From: Sipunculus nudus | Lineage: Eukaryota > Annelida > Sipuncula > Golfingiida > Sipunculidae | Direction of reading: 5' to 3' | Assembly (NCBI GenBank): GCA_026874595.1 | Contig: CM049316.1 | Span: forward strand, 62,665,176-62,729,175 | DNA length: 64,000 nt | Shown: positions 1-10,898 of the stretch, piece by piece | Position numbering within the stretch: the first letter of the stretch is position 1 | Layout of the letters: each line of letters starts with the position of its first letter | Position numbers and translations under genes: made by a program | Notes under the pieces: model-generated | Told to the model about the DNA's origin: nothing | The model's database searches: none | Seen by the model: the letters and a program-made list of their open reading frames with translations, nothing else

Positions 1-617
1 ACATTGAAGTACTACACCCTAATTGGTCTGATCACAGTTGTTTGCCCTGTGAGACCCCTAGTGGTGAGACCTGAAAAATCTTGCTAATCAAAGCAGCGGT
101 TAAAACAAAGGAGATCTTGAATGACTGCACTGTATACGCACTGCATGCTCTGGAATATACCAGAAGAAAATCCCTTGATGAAGTCTTGTTGCAGTTTGCT
201 AGACTCCATCTTAATTCATAATATCAAGTATGTGCTAGTCACATTTTCACAGACCTTATTTGATTCAGCTAGTCTTTCTGGCATCTATTTACTGAATAAT
301 GATCAAGGCAATATAAAAAATCTAGTGACTGACATAAACTTGTTTTACACAGTTGCCAGAGCATGTGTAGTGCGATTTTTGGACCAAATGTTTAGCATTG
401 CAGGGACGGCATTGAGAATATGCTTTGATTGACATTTTTCATGTCAACCTGAACACTTGTTCGCCTGTTCATTGTTCCTGAAATAGATGCCAGAGTGGCT
501 TGGTGAATCATGGTTTGTGTAAAGTGTACTTGCAACAGACTTGGTAGTATGAAGATGCTGACCCGTTGAGAACTGATATTGCCTAAATATACTGCATATA
601 TTGATGCCACACAAGAG
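1..617. other. Unassigned sequence at window edge
   Basis: No gene is supported here. Positions 1-63 are open in two forward frames and are followed by GTGAGA, so an exon of a gene entering from the left is conceivable, but nothing in the peptide is recognisable. A 103-codon open frame at 121-432 has no domain, splice or composition support. Confidence 0.3.
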
Positions 618-915
618 CTCTCAGAGTTATGGTTGTACTTGCAGAGTTACAGTTGTACTTGCAGAGAGTGACAGTTGTACTTGCAGAGTTACAGTTGTAC
701 TCGCATAGAGTTACAGTTGTACTTGCATAGAGTAACAGTTGTACTTCAAGCAGCAGAGTTACAGTTGTACTAACAGAGAGTTACAGGTGTACTTGCAGAG
801 TGACAGTTTTACTTGCAGAGTTACAGTTGTACTTGCATAGAGTAATAGTGGTACTTGGAGAGTTACAGTTGTACTTGCATAGAGTTACAGTTGTACTTGC
901 AGGGTTACAGTTGAT
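618..915. repeat. Minisatellite, 20-27 bp unit
   Basis: About a dozen imperfect head-to-tail copies of a unit close to GAGTTACAGTTGTACTTGCA. Unit length varies because some copies carry an extra AGAG or TAGAG. The last copies decay into GGGTTACAGTTGATCACTTG. It is a simple tandem repeat with no spacer structure. Confidence 0.9.
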
Positions 916-1400
916 CACTTGCTAAAGTGTGCATGTATTTACATATATATTGATTTTAAAGGACACAATTCCAGAAAAGTATTTATAACCACTGGAATAC
1001 CTCAGATATCAATTGCAGTAACTTATTTAATTTTATTCTCTACATATATGACACCAAGACCAAATGCCTTCAGACAAACTGTTACATTTGTAACAAAAAT
1101 TAGTCTAAGCCAAAAATAAATAAAAACCCCTTAAAATAGGTTACATTATGAACTGTTATTTCAGTAACTCAAGTAAATAATCTTCTCAATATCTTACCAA
1201 TTTTCTCATTAAGTCACATAATCTCAAATTTTATGAAATACGTAACACTTAATCTCCTTATTATGTAGAGTTTCTTCATGTGTCACAGGTGGCTGTTGTG
1301 TCAGTGGATTAAAATCCTTAACAACAGTCTCCAGACATAATAAAAAAAAATGATATGTTGAATATATTTAAATAAATACATAACATATGTCAAATACAGT
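916..1400. other. No feature seen
   Basis: AT-rich sequence between two tandem repeats. The 66-codon open frame starting at 919 has no support as a gene. Confidence 0.4.
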
Positions 1401-1447
1401 ATTTCTCTTTCTCTCTCTTTCTATGTCTCTTTCTCTCACTCTCTCTT

Positions 1448-1519
<72 letters not shown>
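1401..1519. repeat. Compound (CT)n-(TA)n microsatellite
   Basis: A pyrimidine tract rich in CTCTTTCT and CTCTCTCT runs directly into a pure TA tract of about 50 bases that ends near 1516. Confidence 0.95.
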
Positions 1520-1520
<1 letters not shown>

Positions 1521-4500
1521 TATATAAATAAATTATGTATCTATATGTCAGTCATAGCTATAATCTATAATATGCCTTATATGTATCTGTTCATGTATCA
1601 GATGGCATGATCAAACTTCGAAAGTAATAAATTAAAATGTATACTGTATCATGAAAAAAAAGTATGATCAGGCCAAATGATCAAGATGCAGAAAAAGTTA
1701 AATGTAATTTAAAATGCAGTAATTTATTCATTTTAAAGTTGATCTCTCAGATTGTATCCAAATTTCTGTACTGTTTTATTCAGTGTTTTAGGTGTTTAAT
1801 TTAAACATTTTGCTTTGCAGGCTATTCTTAGTAATTTGATTACTTGCTTCTGTCATTCAACAAAAAAAAAACTATTAATAATGTTTTTTTCTGGCTTTAT
1901 ATAGCATGTCTTTCAACTTTAGATAGATTAAATTAAAAAAATTTGAAACAGAATTTTTATCAACTACTTGAGTAAGGTCTTTCTTATTTAGTTTTTAACC
2001 CTTGCCCTTTAAGTTTTCTGCGTTAGAGACAGAAAAAGCTTGTCTTCTTTCAACCTGGATATTAAATCGATTGTTTGGGGGAAATGTGTCATGCTTGATT
2101 TATAGTCTATGTAATCTGTTATCTCTTCGTAACAACCCACACTTTATAAATTGCTTGCAGCCCTGTATTTGACTCAATACTCCTTTTGCTAAGGCAGTTT
2201 GCCATCAATGTCCGCTATTGAAAAATGAAGAATTAATCTTCGTTCAGTGTGTGATGATTCTGCGTAAATAGATATATTTATTTGTCGTCTTTCTTGAGCT
2301 GGTGTATGATTACTCTTATTGATCTCTGTCTGACGTAATCTTCTGGTCTGGAACAGCATTTAGCAGTTGATTTACGGTACCAGATCTTTTATACTTGTAT
2401 TATAAGAGACCTCCGAAATGGCATTGATGAAAATGTCTCAACTGTAGAATGGAAAGTAATGGTATATTTGGAAGTTGACCTCTACAGAAATGTCACATAT
2501 TTATAATTCAGCAGCTGATTGTCTGTGATATTTATTGTATCCCCAATCTAGAGTTTGAGGGAAACTGTTCTTGCTAAACCATTGCAGATATGCAGCCCTT
2601 TTGAGCAACGTAATAACAATTTTTTTTTCAAAGTTTGAAGGTGAACAGATATGATTAAAATAGAAAAACCTATTGGAAATGGTGTCAAATCATTACTTTT
2701 GGGTGAAAATTAAACATATTATTAAATATCTCAAGAATGGTTGATGGTTGTGCTGCAATTCAGTATGACAGAAATTCTAGGGTTGCTTTATATATCACAG
2801 AGGACTGATATGGTTCGACATGCAATCCTTTTTCCATTTTTTTGCGTAGTTCACCTGCATATCAGATATCCTCTTAACTCCTTTTGCACTGTACTTAAAA
2901 TTAAACTATTTAATGTAGCAACTATGAAGTATTGCATGTGCATAGATATGGGCAGAGGTCAGCGCCTAGCTTCTCTAAGGTAACTTTAAATCTTGACTAT
3001 TAGAATCATTAGACTATTAGATCATTTCTCCACACTGTACAGAATTGTACTCACAAAAGTATGTATGCTGGTTAGGGAATATTGTTTGTAAAGAAATCCT
3101 TTCCCCACAATGCACTGTGGCTGCTAAAAATACCAGTGCCATAAGCATAAAATGTAATGAAAAGAGTCCATTAAAATATGTGCGGGTAGGATTAGAATTG
3201 TTTCAAAGCAAATAACATGATCATGAATGTGTTTGCTGTAAGAAATTACCAGAATAACTGATATTTGGTAATTGGTTAGCATGTGCATATATATAGCCAT
3301 GAATGCACGGCTCAGTAGGCGTTTATATTGGGCTATCAAGCCTAACTTAAATAATGATACAAGCCATATGGGGGAATGTACTGCCAACAGTCATCCATCC
3401 TGTTGCATTGATATCATTGTAAACAGCCCATAATCTGAACACAAGGCTATGAATGATGATTTAACACAAAAGAATACATGTGAACTCACAAACCAAACTG
3501 AAAATCTGTCTCTAACGAGCCATTTCCTGTATCTCATACAAGTTGGCTACTGTCTAATAACTTGTGTGAGACATGGTTGTATTAATACGGTCCAAAATTC
3601 AACAAACATGCAGATTGATTTACCAATATGCTGAGTCAAAACAGAATTTTCTAGCCCATGGCAGGTGTTGTTAGAAAGTATACTAAAGAAAAATAGTCCT
3701 AGTCGTCTCACAGTCCTTAGCCAGAAGAGGTTTGTATTAGATCAAAACAACCTCTGGCCATAGGTTGATCATTTCTTATGGTATCAAGGAAAGGGATTTA
3801 TATAAATGGGGATAAATATATATATACGCCATAGAGCCAAGGTCTGGGATACTCTTGCAATTATCTAATTGATACTAGAAATTTCCAGTTATCTCTTGCA
3901 ACCAAGTCAAATGGAAGTCATATTTTCATTCATTTTCATAATGCATAGACCTGTATATTCTGTCAAAAAGTGGAGAATGGATTTTATTGATAGTCTGAAT
4001 CATGCTTGCTAAATGTTGTCTGTTTCTATATTTACTTTGAAATTGCTTCTGTTAAATTTATCCTTTTTTATTGAACATACATTTTAACTTGAAAATTTTA
4101 AAAAAGTATTAGATTATGTATTTCAGGAAACAATTGTGTGAATGAAACAAGTTTGATCTCATGGACAAAAAAATACTAGATATTGATTTTTTTGACAGTA
4201 TGAAATTTTGCTATTGCAGGTTTTATTGATGACTGATAATTCAGCTTTTCCTTAAAGTTCTGTAAAGTCTGCAGTTATGTTTTTATCTGAGATTTGCATT
4301 TTGGTTTACGAGAAAGAACACTGGCCTCGTGAAATTGGACAACATCAGGTGTGTTTGCAGTAAACTTGTTGATCTAACCTGGACTCACTATTAACTGCAG
4401 GAAATGGGCTACTGGGTCTGTGGAAAATCTGATGAATAATTGAGCAAGGATGTATTACAAGAATGATGTATTGTAGGCTTTGATTCAATACTGTGTAGCC

Positions 4501-4984
4501 TCCCCAAATGTTGTGTAGAGGTGTGTGATATGATCAATATATCAGTATAATCATGATACAGCAAATTGCATATTGCATATCGCATTACTGTTTTCAAATA
4601 TCAATATTTTGTGATATTTATCAAACGTGACTGTAACTGATTTATTGTGGTAAAAATAAGGTTTCTGCATCAAATTGAGACATCTAAATGGGTTAGGTTT
4701 AGTGAAAGGCTGAAACTGAAAGTCACTACTTCATGACATACTGGTACAAAAATATTTCCACATGGTAATAGAAAGAAGCACCAAAGTCATAATATTTATC
4801 ATTTATTAATATTTTCTGCTTACACTTGTAATAACTACAGTAAGTGTCAAGTGAATTGAGTTCTGTTGATGAAGGACAGCAGCCTTGTGATGTCGAACAT
4901 GGCTTTAAATTTGATTGTGCACACCATCTGTTTTTCTTGGAGGAGTTTATTTTTGTAAATTGGTGATGGAGAACTCGAGTTGCA
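1520..4984. other. Unassigned AT-rich sequence
   Basis: No coding region, RNA gene or clear repeat boundary could be supported in this 3.4 kb. The open frames present (for example 2741-2983, 3124-3387 and 4726-5028) are short, start at arbitrary Met codons and show no domain. It could be intron or distal intergenic sequence of the gene whose last exons lie at 8009 and 10752. Confidence 0.4.
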
Positions 4985-5803
4985 GACTCAGACTCATGAC
5001 AAGTCCTGACTCCAGTCTTCATTGACAAGTCCTGACTCCAGTCTACTTTGACAAGTCCTGACTCCAGTCTACTTAGACAAGTCCTGACTTCAGTCTACTT
5101 TGACAAGTCCTGACTCCAGTCTACTTTGACAAGTCCTGACTCCAGTCTACTTTGACAAGTCCTGACTCCAGTCTACTTTGACAAGTCCTGACTCCAGTCT
5201 ACTTTGACAAGTCCTGACTCCAGTCTACTTTGACACGTCCTGACTCCAGTCTACTTTGACGCGTCCTAACTCCAGTCTACTTTGACAAGTCCTGACTCCA
5301 GTCTACTTTGACGCGTCCTAACTCCAGTCTACTTTGACAAGTCCTGACTCCAGTCTACTTTGACAAGTCCTGACTCCAGTCTACTTTGACAAGTCCTGAC
5401 TCCAGTCTACTTAGACAAGTCCTGACTTCAGTCTACTTTGACAAGTCCTGACTCCAGTCTACTTTGACAAGTCCTGACTCCAGTCTACTTTGACAAGTCC
5501 TGACTCCAGTCTACTTTGACAAGTCCTGACTCCAGTCTACTTTGACAAGTCCTGACTTCAGTCTACTTTGACAAGTCCTGACTCCAGTCTACTTTGACAA
5601 GTCCTGACTCCAGTCTACTTTGACACGTCCTGACTCCAGTCTACTTTGACAAGTCCTGACTCCAGTCTACTTTGACACGTCCTGACTCCAGTCTACTTTG
5701 ACGCGTCCTAACTCCAGTCTACTTTGACAAGTCCTGACTCCAGTCTACTTTGACAAGTCCTGACTCCAGTCTACTTTGACAAGTCCTGACTCCAGTCTAC
5801 TTT
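4985..5803. repeat. 26-bp minisatellite (about 30 copies)
   Basis: Very homogeneous head-to-tail repeat. The 26-bp unit contains CTTTGACAAGTCCTGACTCC followed by AGTCTA. Sub-variants (ACACGTCC, ACGCGTCCTAAC, CTTAGACAAG, TGACTTCAG) recur in blocks, which suggests higher-order duplication such as unequal exchange or slippage of multi-unit blocks. The right end abuts a dispersed element at 5804 whose own end is built of related GACTC/AAGTCC words, so the array probably grew out of that terminus. Confidence 0.95.
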
Positions 5804-6500
5804 TTTAGGGACTTAGAATTGGACTCGAGGATCCTGGATTTGGACTTGTACTCTGACTTGGAGGTATGGGGACTTGAGCACTCAAGCCAAGTCCATCTAA
5901 GTCCAGTATAAGTAAAGCTCTGTCATGTAATGTAAAATCATGTGAGTGTATACATGTGCAAACTATTAACAGAATATTACACAAAAAGACTGTATAATCC
6001 AAGCTTTAGTTGGAACTGGGGCCTGGAAAAGCGAGGGGTTAAACCCTCAGCTCTCTCCGCTGGGGACCCGGTTTCTATCCCTGGCTTGGCTATGAGAGTG
6101 GGTTGTAGTTGCCAGTCCAAGGTCGGTGGTTTCCTCTGGGTTCTCTGGTTTCCTCCTCTGCTACAGTCTACTGAACGCCACAATCTAAGCTGAGAGTGCC
6201 ACAGTTAAATATAACAATTATTTGTACAATCCATGTAAAATGAATAAGTTTATATTTATATATTTTTTTATTTAGCTCTGCATCAGGGGCTAAATATAAT
6301 TAAACATTCAAGTAAAAGCATGTTTATATTAACATAAAAGTGCTTATTGCAATCTCAGATTTCTCATTTATATTGGAAGATTTTATTGTACTCGGATCCA
6401 GACATGCGTTGACTCATGTTCCAAAAACTTGGACTCTACCTCAAGGACTCGGACTTAACTTACCTGGACTCGGACTTGCACTCTGACTCAGATGTTGTAC
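5804..6500 (-). mobile_element. Dispersed GAGTCCAAGTC element, copy 1 (reverse orientation)
   Basis: Its left end, TTTTTAGGGACTTAGAATTG, is the reverse complement of the right end of the copy at 13495-13852 (GAGTCCAAGTCCCTAAAAAG). A central word, AGCTCTGCATCAGGGGCT (6274-6291), corresponds in reverse to AGCTCCTGATGCAGAAC in copy 2 and GCTCCTGATGCAGAGC in copy 3 (46495-47035). Both ends are rich in degenerate GGACTCGGACTTG words. A SINE is inserted at 6015-6195. No coding capacity was seen; the class is unknown. Confidence 0.6.
6015..6195 (+). mobile_element. tRNA-derived SINE-like insertion, copy 1
   Basis: GGTTTCTATCCCTGGCTTGG resembles a pol III B box region and is followed by GAGAGTGGGTTGTAGTT, then a body containing GGTTTCCTCC and CGAACGCCAC or its variant. 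The same order of words occurs at 21526-21715, which establishes a dispersed family. It sits inside the element at 5804-6500. The A box is not clear in this copy. Confidence 0.6.
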
Positions 6501-7081
6501 TGCAACACTATTGGGAATTTACCATCTCTTATTTGTATATTAGTTTCCTGCTTATTGTTCCAAGCATGCCCTTGCTCCTTGTTCTATATTCTGTTCACCT
6601 GTTCTATGGTTGTGAGTGTCATATTCTGTGAATTCAAATACAGCAGTAAGTTATCAAAGATGGTGTTTCCATGGTAATGCTCTTCATTGTTAACATTGAC
6701 AATACAGTGTCTAGACCTAATGTGATTAGTTTCAACTCATCCTTGATATAATGATCCCACAGCAGCACCGAGGGATCAGCTCATATAACTAATATAAAAG
6801 GATGTGTATTATCTCTACACCCACTCCAATGACGTTCCCTCGCCATCCACCTTTAATTAAAGCCAGCCATCTACATGCTTTTTCTGTAGAATTTATGTGA
6901 TATTTGGCTTACTTTATGTACTACCTGTTAGTAAACTGTTGGAAAATCCTCATAAGAAAGGTTCTGATAAATCCTCTGTGATGGATGTATGAGCTTGTCT
7001 ATCTACAAGCTGTCATGCCCTCATGTTGACAAACAGAAAATCTGTGTAACTGAAGGTTGTTGTTTGTGTATGTGTGGAAGC
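6501..7081. other. No feature seen
   Basis: Ordinary AT-rich sequence. The overlapping open frames near 6416-6677 are without support. Confidence 0.4.
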
Positions 7082-7332
7082 TTAAAGGTCACTAGATGCG
7101 AAACATCATTTACAAAACTCTGCTTTTTGTTTAACTAAAACAATTACGACCAGATGGCCTTGTTGAATGTGTTTGGATTATTTTATCGGGCCCCCCACAT
7201 GTTATAAACACATGGATAAAAACAAAGCCTGTGCACTGTGGAATTATTATTTTCTGGCCTATTTTTATGAAAGGTTTTAGAGAACATCTTTAGTTGGTAG
7301 ATGTTAGATATTGGAATAGCAGGCACCTTTAA
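7082..7332 (-). mobile_element. TTAA-flanked MITE, short copy (family C)
   Basis: Begins TTAA|AGGTCACT (7082) and ends GGCACCT|TTAA (7329-7332). The interior GGGCCCCCCACATGTTATAA matches in reverse the GTGGGGGCC core of the longer copies at 10310-10725 and 21076-21525. TTAA at both sides fits a piggyBac-type target site. It is shorter than its relatives and probably internally deleted. Confidence 0.6.
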
Positions 7333-7366
7333 TGACAATGACATTCAGCTATGTATTGCCTGATTA

Positions 7367-7566
7367 TCCCCCCCCCCCTGAAAGAAATACAGACCAGTTA
7401 TACAATAGGTGTACATTGTATATTCCACTCTTTTTGGTTGTCCTCTACTTTGTGTCTTTTTTTTTCAACCCCCCCCCCCTGAAAGAAACACAGATCAGTT
7501 ATACAATAGGTGTACATTGTATATTCCACTCTTTTTGGTTCTCCTCTACTTTGTGTCTTTTTTGTT
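7367..7566. repeat. Direct duplication, 101-bp period
   Basis: Two tandem copies of about 100 bp, each starting with a poly-C tract followed by CTGAAAGAAA and ending near CTACTTTGTGTCTTTT. They differ at only a few positions, so the duplication is recent. Confidence 0.9.
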
Positions 7567-8008
7567 GAAAAATTCTTAATTGAATCAAAATTTTAAATTT
7601 CTGTTTTAGGGTAGATAGAAACAAGATAGAGGAAAAACATTTTTTTTAGATATTTTCTTGTATTTTAATATAAGTCCTTGCGAAAGTGATTATCTGTTAC
7701 TAAGTGCTTAAAATAGCACACCTTTTAATTTTTTTTAATTTTAAAATTTGAAAAAAAAAAACATGTTGAAATGAGTAAAAAGTTAAAAAATATGTATTCT
7801 ATAAGAAAGATCACAGTGCAAGGTTTACAGTAATGTTTACTTTATGGGGTCTAATTAAATATATACCACTGGTGGAGTGATTTTACAAACAAAGGTTTTT
7901 GACAACAATGATACCTAAAAGATTATTAAGTGAATTATTAAGTTTGCCTTTGTAGGAACACCAATCTTTTTGCTGTTGTGTATTAATGTTTCCTTTGTTT
8001 CTCTGCAG

Positions 8009-8103
8009 GACATTTTCTTGTAACATGAGGGCCTTTGGTCTCAGCAAGGAGCTCTGCCTGGAGTTTCTACGGAAACAGTCCACCATTGCAAACTTACGAG
8101 AAG
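8009..8103 (+). CDS. Penultimate coding exon of an unidentified gene
   Basis: A 95-bp exon with acceptor TTTCTCTGCAG (ends 8008) and donor AAG|GTGAGTA. It reads in one frame from its second base as a 31-residue stretch that includes AFGLSKELCLEFLRKQSTI and then NLRE. The last base, G8103, joins AA at 10752-10753 to give Glu, so the exon pair is phase-consistent. The peptide is rich in Leu, Lys and Glu and looks helical or coiled-coil at its end. I do not recognise the family. Earlier exons must lie further upstream, either in the first 8 kb or outside the window. Confidence 0.6.
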
Positions 8104-8283
8104 GTGAGTAATAAAGAAATTGAAAGGGAATCAAGTAGTATTGATAATAAGTTGTAATTTCATGATCGATCATCAGTTAAAGTAAAAGTATAAGTAAAAG
8201 TAAAAGTAGGTTGACTTCAGCCAAGAATTTATTGGATGTCATTTCAACTGATATACTGCTCTTTATGTTTGTAGATATATGAG

Positions 8284-8919
8284 TAGTAATGGGCTAAAGA
8301 TTTATTATAATCAATGATTGTTCAGATTGATGCAAACAATCCAATGATTGATCTTGCATTGCCATAATAGACTGCAAATTTTGCATGTAATTCAGGCTTT
8401 ATAAGCTTTTAAATACATTATGCAGACAAACTATAGAAAATTCTGTGTTCACTGAAAAAAACTTTATTCGAAAGTTACCATATAGATGTGGGCATTAGAA
8501 TTATGACATTAATAGCGTGAATGTTTGCCTACATATCACTTTAGGTGATGAACTGATCTATATATGGTCTGAAAGCTCACACTTTAAAACAACCAGTTGT
8601 TTCCAAATATCAGTTGGCAGAGGTCAACAAATTTTTACCAATCATCAATCTTGAAATCACAACCGATTCCCAACACTAGTATGTAACAATGCTATAGAGT
8701 ATACGTGTGCACAGTCACCTTGGGTAAGAAGTTATTAGTAAACACAGACTATACTAAAGTTTGCTTGCATGAATTAAATGAAAGCATACATTTCATCATC
8801 ACAAAGTCTGTTATTTGCAAAACTTTGTAAAGGATTATGGGGCTGCAAGATCAATGATCTGGTCGTTTTGTGCCAACCAGCTGATCATTGATTATGATAG
8901 ATCATCAGCCCATCACTAG
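8284..8919. mobile_element. Non-autonomous DNA element with TAGTRATGGGCT ends, copy 1
   Basis: Left end TAGTAATGGGCTAAAGAT and right end ATCATCAGCCCATCACTA are imperfect inverted repeats. The right half (from TTATTAGTAAACACAG to CCCATCACTAG) recurs at about 55640-55834. The element lies in the last intron of the gene whose exons are at 8009 and 10752. No transposase frame is present. Confidence 0.6.
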
Positions 8920-10305
8920 ATTCATGCGTGCTTGTCAAATTCTCAAGGCACTGAAATGTCACACTACATTTCAAAGTGTGAGCACTCTGCTCATTCATTG
9001 GACTCATAAGTTCCACAATGCTGAGGCTGAAAGGAATAGCAAATTTTTTTACCTTAGCACTTAAGCAATATTACAGGTTCTGAGACATTTGTGATAGTAC
9101 ATGTTAACATGACAACACCAATATATCAGTTTACAGAAACAAAATCAAAGAATACTTGCAGCAGTGTGTAAACTTCCTGCAGAATTGGGATCTGTAGACA
9201 TTTTCCAAGCTTCACTGATTTCATGCCTGCATAAACTGATATATGACTCCCATTTTCAAGCCAGTGATAGAATGTGCCTATCTCTCTTTTAGTAAAGGGT
9301 CCCCAGAAAGATAAAATGTGCTGTTGTCTGCCTGTGATCATGCCCAAAATTTAATTCTGGTTAAGTGAAATGCCCACATTGGAATGCATTCTACTGCAGC
9401 AGATATGTGCAACATAGAGATTTTTTGTGCACATTTTGATAAAAGAATAAAAAATATTTATAAATAGTTAGTGTCCCTTTAACACTATTTTCAAGCAAAT
9501 CAGCTGGGTTAATTCCATGATAGTTGTTTTTTCGCCAATTTTTTAGGCTAAATACTCTACGGATTGCTGCCATATACAAGGGGACAGATCTCCTATGGCC
9601 CTGTGGGCTAAAATGCTTCATGATGTCTCCTAATGCTGTGCAAAGTTTCATGCTTAAAATTATCATAAAATGTACAATTCTATCACATATCTGTTGCACT
9701 ATACTATAAGGTAAGTCAATACGAATTACACTGATGCCAAAATTGTACGTCCCAGTGTTGTGGCTGCTTTTTGCTGCTTGAGTTTTCAAACAAACAAGCA
9801 CAGAGAGTTTTAGCAGTATATGCAGCATTGTATGGGTCCTTAAAATCATGACTTTTGAAAGTCCAAAAAAATTCAAAACTCAAAAATTGAAATAAACACA
9901 TATTGTGTCTCTCAGTTTTATCACTGGTGAATGTTGAATAAAGTTATTTGAACAGAGACCAGTTGAACTGTATGGTGGAGTCTCAATCCCTGTTGTTTCT
10001 ATCAAATTATCTATACTGTCCTAGTCCCAAAGTCTTTTCATGTGACTGTTAATAGAGATCTCAGTTAACTTCTTGAATTTTTCAGTGAGGAATGGAGAAT
10101 CAAACATCTTCAATAAAACATTATTCATCAGTAATGATCTCAATTGATAAGAACTTTTATAACTTATATAGAGAGCTAGTGGTGCATGGAGTCTGATAGA
10201 TATAGACCTGGAAGACTTAAAATTTCCTTTAATTTTTTTTTTTTTTTTTTGAGTTGGAATCCTGATATAGATAAACAGATGTCTATATATGATACTTGAT
10301 GCTAT
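8920..10305. other. Intronic sequence, possibly old repeat
   Basis: Part of the intron between 8103 and 10752. The 161-codon minus-strand frame at 9391-9876 is the longest open frame nearby, but it has no domain or splice context and lies in text that looks like old repeat (CAAAGTTTCATGCTTAAAAT). A poly-T run is at about 10228-10250. Confidence 0.4.
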
Positions 10306-10309
10306 TTAA

Positions 10310-10725
10310 AGGGGCCCAATAACCTATCTGATTTTTAAACCTAAAGTTAATACGTTGGAACTCTTATAAAAAGATGCCATAAAACTTGGATATCATCGCA
10401 CACAGGCTGCTTGTTTTGTTTATATCAATATGTTTATAATATGTGGGGGCCTGCCAAAATAATCAAAACAAAGGGCATCTGGCAGCAAGTGACCTTTCTA
10501 CCTCCACATATTGCAACCTACCACCTTATGTTACATGTTGTTCCGATTTGTTAACATTACTGTGTTTACAAACTTGTTGTTAATAAACAAATTCATACAT
10601 CCTTCAAGAAGGGCTTATAAGAACTTTTCTCAACCAAAATTTCCCTTAGATCATTTATAAAATAAACACAGAGGAAGCCAGAAATCACATAAATTCTTTT
10701 TCAAAAGGTGGGTGAATGGGCACCT
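10310..10725 (+). mobile_element. TTAA-flanked MITE, full-length reference copy (family C)
   Basis: Flanked on both sides by TTAA (10306-10309 and 10726-10729). Left end AGGGGCCCAATAACCTATCTG-like (10310 on) is the imperfect inverse of the right end GGTGGGTGAATGGGCACCT. About 416 bp and no coding capacity. A TTAA target duplication with short terminal repeats is the piggyBac-type signature, so it is probably a piggyBac-superfamily MITE. Other copies are at 7082, 21076, 28378 and, split, at 29640/32053. Confidence 0.75.
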
Positions 10726-10751
10726 TTAAAATAAATAGTATTTCATTTCAG

Positions 10752-10798
10752 AACAAGTCCAGATGTTGAAAGAAAATGTGGAGAGATGGCGTGATTGA
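10752..10798 (+). CDS. Terminal coding exon of the unidentified upstream gene
   Basis: Acceptor TTTCATTTCAG ends at 10751. The exon continues the frame of 8009-8103 through a split Glu codon and reads EQVQMLKENVERWRD followed by TGA (10796-10798). Heptad-like Leu/Val/Met spacing suggests a C-terminal coiled coil. The intron (8104-10751) holds two MITEs. An AATAAA follows 82 bp after the stop. Only about 46 C-terminal residues of the protein are visible, too few to name it. Confidence 0.6.
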
Positions 10799-10880
10799 CA
10801 GAAACCGTAGCAAAGGCAGCCATGTATCCAAGGCAATACAAAACAAGAGTTCACCCACTGGTGTCAGCAAGAAGGAACTC

Positions 10881-10886
10881 AATAAA
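10881..10886 (+). promoter_or_regulatory. Candidate polyadenylation signal of upstream gene
   Basis: Canonical AATAAA shortly after the TGA at 10796-10798, giving a short 3' UTR. Cleavage site not determinable from sequence. Confidence 0.4.
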
Positions 10887-10898
10887 GGTCTATAGATC

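Noticed and set aside
1-63. Possible exon ending at GTGAGA
   Set aside because: Only 21 codons are visible, two frames are open, and no recognisable peptide is present.
4985-5803. Regular repeat array considered as CRISPR
   Set aside because: Units are contiguous 26-mers with no unique spacers, in a eukaryotic context. It is a minisatellite.
9391-9876. 161-codon minus-strand open frame
   Set aside because: No domain, no splice context, intronic to another gene and in repeat-like text. Length alone is not unusual in a 64-kb window.
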